NCBI GenBank assembly: GCA_049568075.1
Contig: CP144911.1
Reading direction: 5' to 3' (one strand)
Length of the DNA: 64,000 nucleotides
DNA from: Gottfriedia sp049568075
GTDB lineage: Bacteria; Bacillota; Bacilli; Bacillales; Bacillaceae_G
Numbering within the stretch: the stretch's first letter is position 1; every line of letters starts with the position of its first letter. Below, piece after piece: positions 33,982-42,804 of the stretch. The position numbers and the translations under genes were made by a program. The notes beneath the pieces were generated by a model. That model saw only the letters and a program-made list of their open reading frames with translations. It searched no databases and was not told where the DNA came from.

Positions 33982-34734
33982 ATGAGCGAAGGTGTTTATC
34001 CATTTTGTATCATCCAAACAAATAGCGATCCCGATTTTGGTTACACAAAGTGGGAAGGAAAGGAAATCAAACTATATCCAGTCCGATATAAAGAAATTGT
34101 GATGATTGTTGCAGATGTCCCTGATCAGGACTACCTTCCAACTCGTGCAAATTTACTAGCCCATCAAAGTGTGATCTCTTTTGTTATGCAACGGTTTACC
34201 GTCGTTCCAATGAGTTTTAATAATGTATTTTCCGCTTCAGAAGAGATCCAATTATTACTAGAAAAACTGTATGAGGAACTGCAATCAATCTTTCAGAAAA
34301 TAAACAATAAAATTGAGCTTGGTTTAAAAATCATTGCACGCAAGGAGTGGTTAGAAGAAGAAATACGGATGAATGGAGAAATACAAAAACTTAAGGATAA
34401 GGTAAATCAGCAGAAAGAAGCAGCTTTTTATGAAAAGATTAAACTTGGAGAAAAAACAAAAGACTTTTTTTATTCTCTGCACCACAGTCTATACAAAGCG
34501 ATTTATTCACCCCTTTCTACCCTTTCGAGTGCCTCTAAATCAAACCCTCCTATATACGAAACAATGCTTCTTAATGCTGCTTTTTTAATCAATCGCGACC
34601 AAGAAGAAATCTTTGATAAAAAAGTTAATGAGCTCTATGAACTATGGAAGAATAAAGTAGAATTTAAATACTCTGGACCATGGCCTGCTTATAACTTTAT
34701 TCAGTTAACGATAACGGCAGGAGATCGGTCATGA
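33982..34734 (+). CDS. gvpF: Gas vesicle protein GvpF
   Basis: A 250-residue GvpF/GvpL-family protein: N-terminal alpha/beta domain (about 1-100, with YKEIVMIVADVPDQ and the RFTVVPMSFNNVF strand) and a C-terminal domain ending in KYSGPWPAYNFIQL. GvpF is thought to bind GvpA and help start assembly. ATG at 33982 lies behind GGAGGGAAG. Its last four bases overlap gvpG. Confidence 0.94.
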   Translation: MSEGVYPFCIIQTNSDPDFGYTKWEGKEIKLYPVRYKEIVMIVADVPDQDYLPTRANLLAHQSVISFVMQRFTVVPMSFNNVFSASEEIQLLLEKLYEELQSIFQKINNKIELGLKIIARKEWLEEEIRMNGEIQKLKDKVNQQKEAAFYEKIKLGEKTKDFFYSLHHSLYKAIYSPLSTLSSASKSNPPIYETMLLNAAFLINRDQEEIFDKKVNELYELWKNKVEFKYSGPWPAYNFIQLTITAGDRS

Positions 34735-34967
34735 TTTTTAAAGCTTTAGCCTTTCCACTAAAATCAATCATTCTATTAGGTGAAAAAATAAAGGAGGAAG
34801 CTGATCGCGTTTTATTTGACTCGAAATCGATTGAGCAACAATTGATCCGTCTACAAATGATGTATGAATTAGGAGAAATTTCACAGGGCATTTATGAACA
34901 ACAGGAAGAGGAATTACTTTTGCGGTATCAGGTCGCAAAAGCGAAAGAACGGGAGGCAGACAATTGA
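34731..34967 (+). CDS. gvpG: Gas vesicle protein GvpG
   Basis: A 78-residue helical, charged protein with the GvpG pattern: MIFKALAFPLKSIILLGEKIKEEAD at the start and QLIRLQMMYELGEISQGIYEQQEEELL in the middle. It is a minor assembly protein conserved in nearly all gas vesicle clusters. Overlaps both neighbours by four bases, indicating coupled translation. Confidence 0.93.
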   Translation: MIFKALAFPLKSIILLGEKIKEEADRVLFDSKSIEQQLIRLQMMYELGEISQGIYEQQEEELLLRYQVAKAKEREADN

Positions 34968-35770
34968 GCATTTATTTATATGGTTTGCTACCGACAAATC
35001 AACTAGAAGAATCACCTTTTTATGCAGTGAAGGGGATTGACAGTGATCAAACTTGTTTTGAAATTGTTGAAAAAGTAACCGCAGTTTTCTGTTATTTAAG
35101 AGAGGAAGAAGTTGGCGAATCTGTTCTAAAAGAGAAGATGGACAATCCAAAATGGGTACACAAAAATGCAGTTCATCATCATGAAACAATTGTGACTTAT
35201 TCTAAAAACTACTTATTTCTTCCTTCTAAGTTTTGTACGATCTATTCAAGTATTGAAAAATTAAGAGAGGATTTGTCGCAGGAGCAGCTTAATATCGTTT
35301 CTCTTTTTGAACAATTAAAAGAAAAAGAGGAATGGAATGTAAAGATGTACTATGATAAAACGAAATTTTTTAAAGTATTGGAGCGACATAGTAAAGTAAT
35401 CCAAAATATGAGGGATGAGTTGAAAGTATTATCTCCTGGGAAACAATTCTTTATGAAGAAAAAACAAGCACAACTACTCGAAAATGAAGCGCAAACTGAA
35501 CTACGTTTAATAACTCAATCCTTGGATAATACACTAATTAATTCAACGTTTGGCAATAAAACAAGAGAAAATTGGAGCCGAAATGCTACTGGAAGAAATG
35601 TCGATATGATTTACAACAGTACTTCTCTAATTTTAAAAGACAGCAGAAAGAAATTTGAACTGCAACTAAATGAATTTAGTCAAAAGTATGTGGATAAAGG
35701 AATTATTGTTGAGATTTCTGGACCATGGCCATTCTATCATTTTGCAAGTTTGGATTCTAGAAAGACATGA
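34964..35770 (+). CDS. gvpL: Gas vesicle protein GvpL (GvpF family)
   Basis: A 268-residue second GvpF/L-family protein, starting at TTG with GGGAGG upstream and overlapping the gvpG stop. N-terminus SIYLYGLLPTN; FLPSKFCTIYSS is the strand aligned with RFTVVPMSF of GvpF; the C-terminus EISGPWPFYHFASL is the family's hallmark ending. Having both F and L is normal in Bacillus-type clusters. Confidence 0.93.
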   Translation: MSIYLYGLLPTNQLEESPFYAVKGIDSDQTCFEIVEKVTAVFCYLREEEVGESVLKEKMDNPKWVHKNAVHHHETIVTYSKNYLFLPSKFCTIYSSIEKLREDLSQEQLNIVSLFEQLKEKEEWNVKMYYDKTKFFKVLERHSKVIQNMRDELKVLSPGKQFFMKKKQAQLLENEAQTELRLITQSLDNTLINSTFGNKTRENWSRNATGRNVDMIYNSTSLILKDSRKKFELQLNEFSQKYVDKGIIVEISGPWPFYHFASLDSRKT

Positions 35771-35967
35771 ACAGTAAAAATGATAATATCACATTATTAG
35801 ATATATTAGATGGAGTTTTAGATAAAGGCGTAGTTATTACTGGTGATCTCATTCTTTCTATTGCGGATATTGACTTGGTCTATGTGAATATTTGCTTACT
35901 AGTAACAGCAGTAGAATCGATGCATGATAGGAGGATAAAAAATGTCAGCGAATCGGGGAATAGCTGA
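35767..35967 (+). CDS. gvpS: Gas vesicle protein GvpS (GvpA-like, minor)
   Basis: A 66-residue GvpA-family paralogue: ITLLDILDGVLDKGVVITGDLILSIADIDLVYVNICLLV. The tail is short. It overlaps gvpL by four bases and gvpK by 26 bases. In P. megaterium the same position holds gvpS. Minor GvpA homologues are thought to act in nucleation or at the vesicle tips. Confidence 0.9.
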   Translation: MNSKNDNITLLDILDGVLDKGVVITGDLILSIADIDLVYVNICLLVTAVESMHDRRIKNVSESGNS

Positions 35968-36226
35968 GAGAATTAATATGAATCCAGAAGATGTTGAACA
36001 CGGATTAGCAGAACTAGTGCTTACAATTTTGGAATTGCTAAGGCAACTAGTAGAACGGCAAGCTATGAAAAGGGTTGAGGGCGGCACACTTACGGATGAA
36101 CAAATTGAAAATCTTGGTATAGCTCTTTTAAATTTAGAAGAAAAGATGGAAGAATTAAAGATTGTTTTTGGACTTGAAGGAAAAGACTTAAATATAGATT
36201 TAGGACCTTTAGGAAACTTAATGTAA
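35942..36226 (+). CDS. gvpK: Gas vesicle protein GvpK
   Basis: A 94-residue GvpK-family protein: INMNPEDVEHGLAELVLTILELLRQLVERQAM, then RVEGGTLTDEQIENLGIALLNLEEKM and the end DLGPLGNL, all diagnostic. ATG 35942 follows AGGAGG inside the end of gvpS. Required for vesicle formation in model clusters. Confidence 0.95.
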   Translation: MSANRGIAERINMNPEDVEHGLAELVLTILELLRQLVERQAMKRVEGGTLTDEQIENLGIALLNLEEKMEELKIVFGLEGKDLNIDLGPLGNLM

Positions 36227-36239
36227 GGAGGGCGAAAAC

Positions 36240-36518
36240 ATGCAACATTCAGCACAATCTACTAATATTTTAGATATTTTAGAGAAAATCTTAGATAAAG
36301 GAATCGTCATCGCAGGAGATATTAAAATCGCTTTGGCAGATGTCGAATTACTCACAATTAAAATTCGTCTTGTTGTTGCTTCAATCGATAAAGCGATGGA
36401 AATTGGGTTAAATTGGTGGCAGGATGATCCGTATTTTAATTCAAGTGTAAAAGGCAAGCTTTTGAATGATCGGATTAATCGGATAGAAGACAAGCTTGGT
36501 ATACAGCAAGATGAGTAG
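36240..36518 (+). CDS. gvpJ: Gas vesicle protein GvpJ (GvpA-like, minor)
   Basis: A 92-residue GvpA-family paralogue: NILDILEKILDKGIVIAGDIKIALADVELLTIKIRLVVASIDKA, with a longer tail including NWWQDDPYF and an IEDKLGIQ coiled end, as in GvpJ. ATG follows AAGGAGGG. Last gene of the gvp operon; the gvpT and gvpU genes that follow gvpJ in P. megaterium are absent. Confidence 0.93.
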   Translation: MQHSAQSTNILDILEKILDKGIVIAGDIKIALADVELLTIKIRLVVASIDKAMEIGLNWWQDDPYFNSSVKGKLLNDRINRIEDKLGIQQDE

Positions 36519-36570
36519 TGTGGTCAAATGGCTTTGTCCATATTCTTATGTAGATTTTCTATCATATCAA

Positions 36571-36612
36571 TAATGCAGCGACCCAATTGGGCTGCTGCAT
36601 TACATTTTTATA
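36571..36612 (+). terminator. Intrinsic terminator of the gvp operon
   Basis: TAATGCAGC pairs with GCTGCATTA; inside it CCCAATTGGG forms a second pairing. ATTTTTAT follows. Confidence 0.82.
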
Positions 36613-36671
36613 AAAATAAAAACTTTCACATGTAAAAACTCTATGCTTTCATTGAAACAAGCTTAAAACTC

Positions 36672-37814
36672 CTACGTATTAAGAATATCAATCTCAATCT
36701 TCGGTTCAATCGTCATTTTTGGATAATCTTTTCTCCAATTTAAAGACTTCCAAATAGTTGGATGGAATGCTTTTAATTCCCTTCCAATACCGAGAACATC
36801 TGCATTTGCTGATTGCATTGTCTTTATTGTTTCCAATGCCATTTTTTCAAAGTGTTTACTTAGAATTTTTTCCATTTTAGCATAATCAGGTTTTATCTTA
36901 TGACCTTCTTTACCAAGTTCGAAAGTACTAACTTGCATCTTTACTTTTATCTTGATATTCGGAAATTTATTTTTCTCATTGGAAACGGTTATTTTTGAAA
37001 AGTTCCTTTTCACAGTAAACCCATAATTATTTTTTTTCGCAGATTCAGAATATGATTTTTCGCCATTTTTACCTGATAAATTTCCGGTCAACCTTTCCAA
37101 ATTACCAGTAAATCTTTGCCTTCCTTTAGTTCCTCCTTCCAGTAACATCATCAGTTTTACTTGATCTCTATCAAGTGCTTTACCAGTAGGCTTACCACTT
37201 CGGTATAATAACGCACCACTTAGTTCCATGTGCGAATTTATTGGACTTAGCATAGGTAATGCTATATCACATAAAGGATCATCTCGGGATTGTATAAAAT
37301 TCATCTTCGAAACAGTTGGAATCGTTCTGTTCTTCTCCATTGAGACAACAAACTCATTTAAATCTTTCGAAAACTCTTTTTTTGGATCTGAAGCTTTTTC
37401 AAATACTTTCGAAAGATCCCCGTCAACTACAAATATGGGGGTATTAATAGACGAATAGGGTGCTCTGAGTAAAAAATCTAGCTCTGAAACAGGATCAACT
37501 GAAGCGAAACTTTTACTTATTAAAGTAACCCTAGTACTAATCCCTATGAAAGGAGACTGCTCAGTAAATTCCCACTGGCCAATTGCCTCTGCTAATGTTG
37601 GTCCTTTAAGCACTGTCACTTCAGAAATAGGTTCACCTGTACCTTGTCCAGTGCTTTTAAGCTTAGTGATGAGAAAAAAAACATCTACTCCACCATTTTT
37701 TTCGTTAAGGTCAAAACCGTTTACATCAACCAGATGAAGCTTTTTTAAGTCCAATCGATCCCAACATCCGGTTAGAAGTGGCAATAGAAGCAATAAAATA
37801 AAGGTTTTTTTCAT
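36672..37814 (-). CDS. GerC-type germinant receptor lipoprotein
   Basis: A 380-residue Ger(x)C lipoprotein; the signal peptide ends with the lipobox LLTGC (Cys17), followed by the typical CWDR. GALLYRSGKPTGKALDRDQ near residue 200 is the central domain, and the C-terminal domain includes ADVLGIGRELKAFHPTIWKSLNW and KMTIEPKIEIDIL. Third gene of a gerA-gerB-gerC operon; its ATG overlaps the gerB-like stop by four bases. Confidence 0.93.
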   Translation of the reverse strand: MKKTFILLLLLPLLTGCWDRLDLKKLHLVDVNGFDLNEKNGGVDVFFLITKLKSTGQGTGEPISEVTVLKGPTLAEAIGQWEFTEQSPFIGISTRVTLISKSFASVDPVSELDFLLRAPYSSINTPIFVVDGDLSKVFEKASDPKKEFSKDLNEFVVSMEKNRTIPTVSKMNFIQSRDDPLCDIALPMLSPINSHMELSGALLYRSGKPTGKALDRDQVKLMMLLEGGTKGRQRFTGNLERLTGNLSGKNGEKSYSESAKKNNYGFTVKRNFSKITVSNEKNKFPNIKIKVKMQVSTFELGKEGHKIKPDYAKMEKILSKHFEKMALETIKTMQSANADVLGIGRELKAFHPTIWKSLNWRKDYPKMTIEPKIEIDILNT

Positions 37815-38908
37815 TTACTCGCCACCTTTTTTTTTACAATAGATATTAGTAGAAGTATTGTAGGCAATCCCAAAATGATGATTGCTGTTGAAATGTTATG
37901 ATATTTAGAAAATTTGGGAATCAGCTGTCTTTCAGTAAACAATATTCCTGCCACAAAACATAAGATTGTGATAACCCACACTAAAAGTGAATGTTTCTGA
38001 ATTTCTTTTTTACCAAGAAAGGCTAAATAACGAGCGGACAAGAACAAGTAAATATATGCTGTAACTAAAGATACTGATAGCCAAATGGTTATAAAGAGTA
38101 TATCTAGACTTTGTACTATTGGCCATCTGAACTTACGAAGAATAAAAATCAATGGTTCCGGGATATGATTTAATTGCTTTTCGCTAAAGTTGTACGTCAC
38201 TATAAAAGCTATAAATATGTAAAAAAGTGTTGTGATCCCGTTAGCGACAGACATAGCAACTAAAATATCTTTCTTTTTTTTACATTTTACATATGGAAAT
38301 ACGTACAAAAGAAGCTCATATCCAGCAAACGCCCAAAATGCTGGGAGAGCACCTTTTAAAATCGGAGCAATCCCATGAGTACCGATTGGTAGAAAATGAC
38401 GTATATCTCCGTTTCCAAAACCACTAATAAAAATGATTACAAAACATAAAAAGAACATAAGCATTATAGATTGTGTAATAGTTGATATTGAACGAAGTGT
38501 TGAAGAAGCAATATACCCAGCGATTAAAATTATTAGGCCGATTAGAACGAACCAAGGTGTTTCAAATAACAACCATCGATTTATAACATCTGCATAAGAA
38601 ACAACGATCATCAAACAAGATTCTGCACAGTATGCTGCAAATAGCAAGTTTAAAATCAATCCTAATGGTTTTCCGGTAATTGAAGTAATATACTGTTGTA
38701 TCGGTCGATCGGGATAGGTTTTTCCAAGTTGATAGACAACCAGGATTCCAATTTGAGCTATGATCCCTCCAATAATAAGAGACATCCAGGAGTCATAGCC
38801 TGATATTTGAGACATTTTATAAGGGATTGATAAAACACTGACACCGACTTGATTCAATACTACAAGACAAATAAGTTGATTAATGGAAATCTTTTTTAAT
38901 TGAATCAT
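37811..38908 (-). CDS. GerB-type germinant receptor permease subunit
   Basis: A 365-residue membrane protein of the GerAB (APC-superfamily) family with about ten hydrophobic helices. Early segment INQLICLVVLNQVGVSVLSIP and LPAFWAFAGYELLLYVFPYVK near the middle are typical. GerB subunits hold the germinant binding pocket. Overlaps both neighbours by four bases (ATGA). Confidence 0.94.
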   Translation of the reverse strand: MIQLKKISINQLICLVVLNQVGVSVLSIPYKMSQISGYDSWMSLIIGGIIAQIGILVVYQLGKTYPDRPIQQYITSITGKPLGLILNLLFAAYCAESCLMIVVSYADVINRWLLFETPWFVLIGLIILIAGYIASSTLRSISTITQSIMLMFFLCFVIIFISGFGNGDIRHFLPIGTHGIAPILKGALPAFWAFAGYELLLYVFPYVKCKKKKDILVAMSVANGITTLFYIFIAFIVTYNFSEKQLNHIPEPLIFILRKFRWPIVQSLDILFITIWLSVSLVTAYIYLFLSARYLAFLGKKEIQKHSLLVWVITILCFVAGILFTERQLIPKFSKYHNISTAIIILGLPTILLLISIVKKKVASK

Positions 38909-40344
38909 TCAGTCTCCCCCTTAGGACTTCCCATTCTAGTTTCGTCTTTAGCAAGGCTTTCTATAGGACGTTTTTTCAGGCTCCTAATCGGTGCTCTAAA
39001 AATCGTATCTTTAATCGTATCGCCGTTAAACCAATTATAAAAGTACGGAATCCCAAATGTATTCATCCGAGATAAATGTGTTAAAACTAACAAATATGAG
39101 ATTTCCAATCCGATTAAGCCAAAAACTGCAGCCATGACGATAAAAGGAAAAGTTAATAAGCGAGCAGTATTACTCATTTCATACGAAGGTATAATGAATG
39201 AAGCAATACCGGTAAGTGCTGTAATGATTACCATCATATTTGAAATTAGATTGGATTGAACAACGACGGTTCCAATTACGATACCACCGACGACACCAAT
39301 CGTCTGACCAATTGGATTTGGTAAACGAACAGTTGCTTCTTTTAAGATCTCGAGTATGGCTAGCATTGTGATTGCTTCTAATACTGGTGGCATAGAAACG
39401 TATTGCATAGAGCTTTGCAAGGTTAGTGCAAATTCTAATGGGAGAACTCTAGGGTCAAAAGTCACAAGTGCTACATAAATTCCAGGTAAACTAATTGCAA
39501 ATATAAAACAGAGGATACGTAGAAATCTTAATACACTTCCGAATAACCAACTAACTTGGTAATCATCTGGACTTTGAAAAAATGCCCAAAACGAAATTGG
39601 AACGAATGCACATTCTGGCGCACCATCGGTTAAAAAACCAATTTTTCCATCCATCAAGTAAGATTTTACTCGGTCTGGTGTTTCTGTTATGAGCGTTTTT
39701 GGAAATAGAGTGAATTTTTTATCTTGTATTAGTTCTGGAAAAAATCCTGGCGCATCAATATAATCTATATCAACATTAGTAATTCTACGTTCAAATTCCT
39801 GTAAAACAACATCATTAGCAAGTGACTGTAAATAAATTATAGCAACCTTTGTGTTCGACCTACGCCCAACTTGAAAATACCTAACGACAAGATCCGGTGT
39901 AGCAACAAGGTTTCGAATAATATTGAGATTCGTATTCAGATTTTCATTAAATGCTTTGTGTGATCCACGTAAAACACGTTCATTCATTGGAACGTTTACT
40001 GAACGTTCTTTAATTAGCTCGGTTCTAAGTAGATAAAGCTTTGATTCGCCATCGATTTGGACAACTGATTTACCTTCAATTAGCGCATTAGAAGCAACGG
40101 ATAGAAGTTCCGTTTCACTGTAATCGAGAATTGAAACGGCTTCACGTACACTGACATTTGGATTGTTAAGCAAAGGCCGTATAATAAATTCTTGCACCGA
40201 TTTATCATCGATCATGGTATCCATATAAAATAACCGGTAACGTCGGTCATTGCTCCCGAAATCACTTGATTTAAAATCAGAACTATTAAATAGCAATTCC
40301 CGAAGCGATTTTTCATTTTTGTCTATATTTCGGTCTGCTATCAT
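38905..40344 (-). CDS. GerA-type germinant receptor subunit
   Basis: A 479-residue GerA-family protein: soluble N-terminal half (about 1-260; SSDFKSSDFGSNDRRYRLFY) and a membrane half (about 270-440) with PGIYVALVTFDPRVLPLEFAL and ATVRLPNPIGQTIGVVGGIVIG. The GerA assembly forms the oligomeric ion channel of the receptor. The ATG lies behind GAGGAGC. First gene of the leftward receptor operon. A sporulation promoter is expected but no convincing sigma-G match was found by eye. Confidence 0.95.
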   Translation of the reverse strand: MIADRNIDKNEKSLRELLFNSSDFKSSDFGSNDRRYRLFYMDTMIDDKSVQEFIIRPLLNNPNVSVREAVSILDYSETELLSVASNALIEGKSVVQIDGESKLYLLRTELIKERSVNVPMNERVLRGSHKAFNENLNTNLNIIRNLVATPDLVVRYFQVGRRSNTKVAIIYLQSLANDVVLQEFERRITNVDIDYIDAPGFFPELIQDKKFTLFPKTLITETPDRVKSYLMDGKIGFLTDGAPECAFVPISFWAFFQSPDDYQVSWLFGSVLRFLRILCFIFAISLPGIYVALVTFDPRVLPLEFALTLQSSMQYVSMPPVLEAITMLAILEILKEATVRLPNPIGQTIGVVGGIVIGTVVVQSNLISNMMVIITALTGIASFIIPSYEMSNTARLLTFPFIVMAAVFGLIGLEISYLLVLTHLSRMNTFGIPYFYNWFNGDTIKDTIFRAPIRSLKKRPIESLAKDETRMGSPKGETE

Positions 40345-40499
40345 TTAATGCTCCTCGTTTCTGTGGTTGGTAATTTTATCCTATTTTTCCCATTATTTTT
40401 GTTACTATTCGGTCCTTTAAAATGTAGATATTTTCTGTTTTTTTAAATTTTATTTTTGAACAACAGAACGTTTTACTGTACGTTTTTATTGAATTCACA

Positions 40500-40505
40500 T
40501 ATAAT
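40500..40505 (+). promoter_or_regulatory. Predicted -10 box of the MerR/YugP-like operon
   Basis: TATAAT lies about 24 bp before the inferred start of the MerR gene; no clear -35 was seen at 17 bp, as is common where a MerR protein acts. Confidence 0.4.
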
Positions 40506-40528
40506 ACATATAGAAGGGTTGTGAAAAC

Positions 40529-40945
40529 ATTGGGATTGTCTATAAAATTGGAGAACTAGCAAAAGAAGTGGGAGTGTCTAAGCGCACAATTGATTATTAT
40601 ACAAATCTTGGATTACTTGAACCGAAACGTTCAGATTCTGGGCATCGCTTTTATGATGAAGCTTCTTTAGAAACGTTAAAATTTATTGAGCAATGCAAAT
40701 CAATGCACTTACCACTCCAAGAAATAAAAGAGATTTTAGATAAGAAAAAATCAATGATTCCAGATCAGAGTATTGCCCCTCTAACAGAGGAAGTAACTGT
40801 TCATATGAATCAGTTACAGAATGAATTGTCACAATTAAAATATTTACTAGAAAATTTAACTGAAGAACAAAAACTAAATATTATCCGTCAGTTAACGTCA
40901 CAAACATCAGAATTAATTCAGACGTTATTGTCATTTATTCTTTAA
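40529..40945 (+). CDS. MerR-family regulator with apparent non-standard (ATT) start
   Basis: A MerR-type winged-helix protein of about 138 residues: YKIGELAKEVGVSKRTIDYYTNLGLLEP, then SGHRFYDEASLETLKFIEQC, then a dimerisation coiled coil (about 75-125). The helix-turn-helix begins well before the first standard start codon in frame (GTG 40568), which would delete the first helix. The upstream frame closes at TAG 40511. Between them the only near-start codons are ATT at 40529 and 40535. AAGGG at 40514-40518 sits 10 bases before the first ATT. So translation probably begins at ATT, or a sequence error removed the start. The next gene follows after 15 bp. Confidence 0.75.
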   Translation: MGIVYKIGELAKEVGVSKRTIDYYTNLGLLEPKRSDSGHRFYDEASLETLKFIEQCKSMHLPLQEIKEILDKKKSMIPDQSIAPLTEEVTVHMNQLQNELSQLKYLLENLTEEQKLNIIRQLTSQTSELIQTLLSFIL

Positions 40946-40960
40946 AAGGAGAGAATGTGA

Positions 40961-41650
40961 ATGTTTTTTCATCCTATGGATTTCCTTATTTTAATTGCCT
41001 TCGGATTATCGATTTGGGCACAATTTAAAGTGAAATCTAGTTTTAATCACTGGGCTGAAGTACCAGCATCAGGAGGATTAACTGGAGCTGAAGTAGCTAG
41101 ATATATATTAAATAATAATAATTTACCTCACGTACCAGTGGAAGTAGTACCTGGCCGTTTATCAGATCATTATGATCCTATGGCAAGAACAGTTCGTTTA
41201 TCAGAAGAAGTATACTATGGAAGATCGATTGCATCTGTATCAGTCGCAGCACACGAAGTAGGTCATGCGATACAGCATGATACCTCATATGGTTTCTTAA
41301 CACTTCGTCATCGAATTTTTCCTATTGTTAACATTGCATCAGGAGCAGCTCCATTACTACTACTAGCAGGATTTTTACTTCAAGCATTTTCTTTAATTGG
41401 AGTAGGGATTTTACTATTCTCAGTAGCAGTAGCTTTTCAATTGATCACTTTACCAGTTGAATATAATGCAAGTTCAAGAGCAAAGAAATTAATGCTAGCA
41501 GGAGGAATGATCCACGATTCCGACAGAAAAGGTGTAAATAAGGTTTTAGGAGCTGCTGCTCTTACGTATTTAGCGGCAACCTTAATTTCAGTTTTAGAAT
41601 TAGTAAAATATTTATTTATATTTTTCCAAGGACAAACTGAAGAAGAATAA
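40961..41650 (+). CDS. Membrane zinc metallopeptidase (YugP-like)
   Basis: A 229-residue protein with an N-terminal helix (about 3-18), the zinc motif AAHEVGHAIQH near residue 105 (HExxH), two or three further membrane segments (about 120-165), and a last one near 200-220. This is the DUF232/YugP family of neutral zinc metallopeptidases, conserved in Bacilli; substrate unknown. Coupled to the MerR gene, which probably controls it. A strong terminator follows. Confidence 0.88.
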   Translation: MFFHPMDFLILIAFGLSIWAQFKVKSSFNHWAEVPASGGLTGAEVARYILNNNNLPHVPVEVVPGRLSDHYDPMARTVRLSEEVYYGRSIASVSVAAHEVGHAIQHDTSYGFLTLRHRIFPIVNIASGAAPLLLLAGFLLQAFSLIGVGILLFSVAVAFQLITLPVEYNASSRAKKLMLAGGMIHDSDRKGVNKVLGAAALTYLAATLISVLELVKYLFIFFQGQTEEE

Positions 41651-41660
41651 AATTAGTCAA

Positions 41661-41700
41661 AAAGATGATTTCGTGATGTATTCGAAATCATCTTTTTTGT
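41661..41700 (+). terminator. Intrinsic terminator
   Basis: AAAGATGATTTCG pairs with CGAAATCATCTTT, followed by TTTTT. Confidence 0.93.
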
Positions 41701-41859
41701 TTGAAAAATTAAATTTAAATTGGTTAGTATGTTTAAAATTTCGATGTCTAAAATAGTAAATAGGTTTTTATTTTTGGAAGATTTATGTATTTTTGTAACC
41801 TTAGCTTTTTTAATACTAAATGTTGTACAATTAAGTGGTTAAAAAAATGGGGGAAAATT

Positions 41860-42429
41860 ATGACACTTTCGGCAATTGAACATTTTTTAAATACATACAA
41901 AGACTATGCTGTCATCTTGAGTATTCTAATTAATGTTCTAATTAGTATTGTTGGTATTATACCAGCTTGGTTTTTGACAGCGATCAATATTAAATTATTC
42001 GGTTTTACTGGTGGATTTTTAGTCTCTTTCATAGGTGAATTAGTTGGTACATTCGTATCATTCGTTTTATATAGAAAGGGTTTACAAAAAAGATTTATTA
42101 GTAATTCAACAAAATTTAAAGGATTAAATAGGCTATTAAGCTTAGAAGGAAAAGAAGCTTTTTACGGGGTGCTATTTTTACGTTTTATTCCTTTTATTCC
42201 ATCTAGTTTGATTACATTGTTTGCAGCCTTTGGGAAAATCACATGGTCAAGCTTCATGTTAGCTAGTTTGTTTGGTAAGTTACCAGTCATATTATTTGAA
42301 TCGTATTCTGTTAATCAAGTGCTAGAGTTCACTTTATTCGGTAAAGTTATTTTGGGACTGTTAATTATCGTCTTGCTAATCTATTTTTATAGAAAACGAT
42401 TTACTGTTTTTGTGAAGAATAAAATTTAA
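41860..42429 (+). CDS. TVP38/TMEM64 (VTT/DedA-like) membrane protein
   Basis: A 189-residue integral membrane protein with about five or six hydrophobic segments. ATG 41860 is chosen because TGGGGGAAA precedes it; a longer frame from 41785 has no site. LPVWFL-like region IIPAWFLTAINIKLFGFTGGFLVSFIGE with the following GTFVSFVLYRKG, and LFLRFIPFIPSSLITLFAAFGKI, are the VTT-domain signatures. Family members are lipid scramblases or undecaprenyl/phospholipid carriers; the role of this one is unknown. Single-gene unit with a terminator. Confidence 0.82.
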   Translation: MTLSAIEHFLNTYKDYAVILSILINVLISIVGIIPAWFLTAINIKLFGFTGGFLVSFIGELVGTFVSFVLYRKGLQKRFISNSTKFKGLNRLLSLEGKEAFYGVLFLRFIPFIPSSLITLFAAFGKITWSSFMLASLFGKLPVILFESYSVNQVLEFTLFGKVILGLLIIVLLIYFYRKRFTVFVKNKI

Positions 42430-42440
42430 AAAAGATGTAA

Positions 42441-42482
42441 AAAAGCTCAAACCTAATATAAGGGTTTGAGCTTTTTTTTTTA
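42441..42482 (+). terminator. Intrinsic terminator
   Basis: AAAAGCTCAAACC pairs with GGTTTGAGCTTTT, then a long T run. From here to 42804 only a TATAAT at 42751 was noticed. Confidence 0.93.
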
Positions 42483-42804
42483 TAATACAACTAACTAAAA
42501 TGGAATTAAAACCGAAAAGGATAACTATCTTTAACTTTTAAGTAGTAAGCTTTCATAATCATTAGTTAATAACTGACAACCCTTACATAAACATGTCTAA
42601 ATTAATTTATTTAATCATATATTGAAATACCTCAATTTTAGAAAAAGCTTTACCTTTTTAGAAAGATTGAAAGTAATTAATTCTTACTTGAAAACGGCTG
42701 AAATTTTACTGTTGTATGGAATGAATGATAGAAAATCATTGGATAAATCGTATAATCCGCTTTCTTAAAAAGTAACTTTATAGCCTAATAGGAGGGTGTT
42801 GTTA

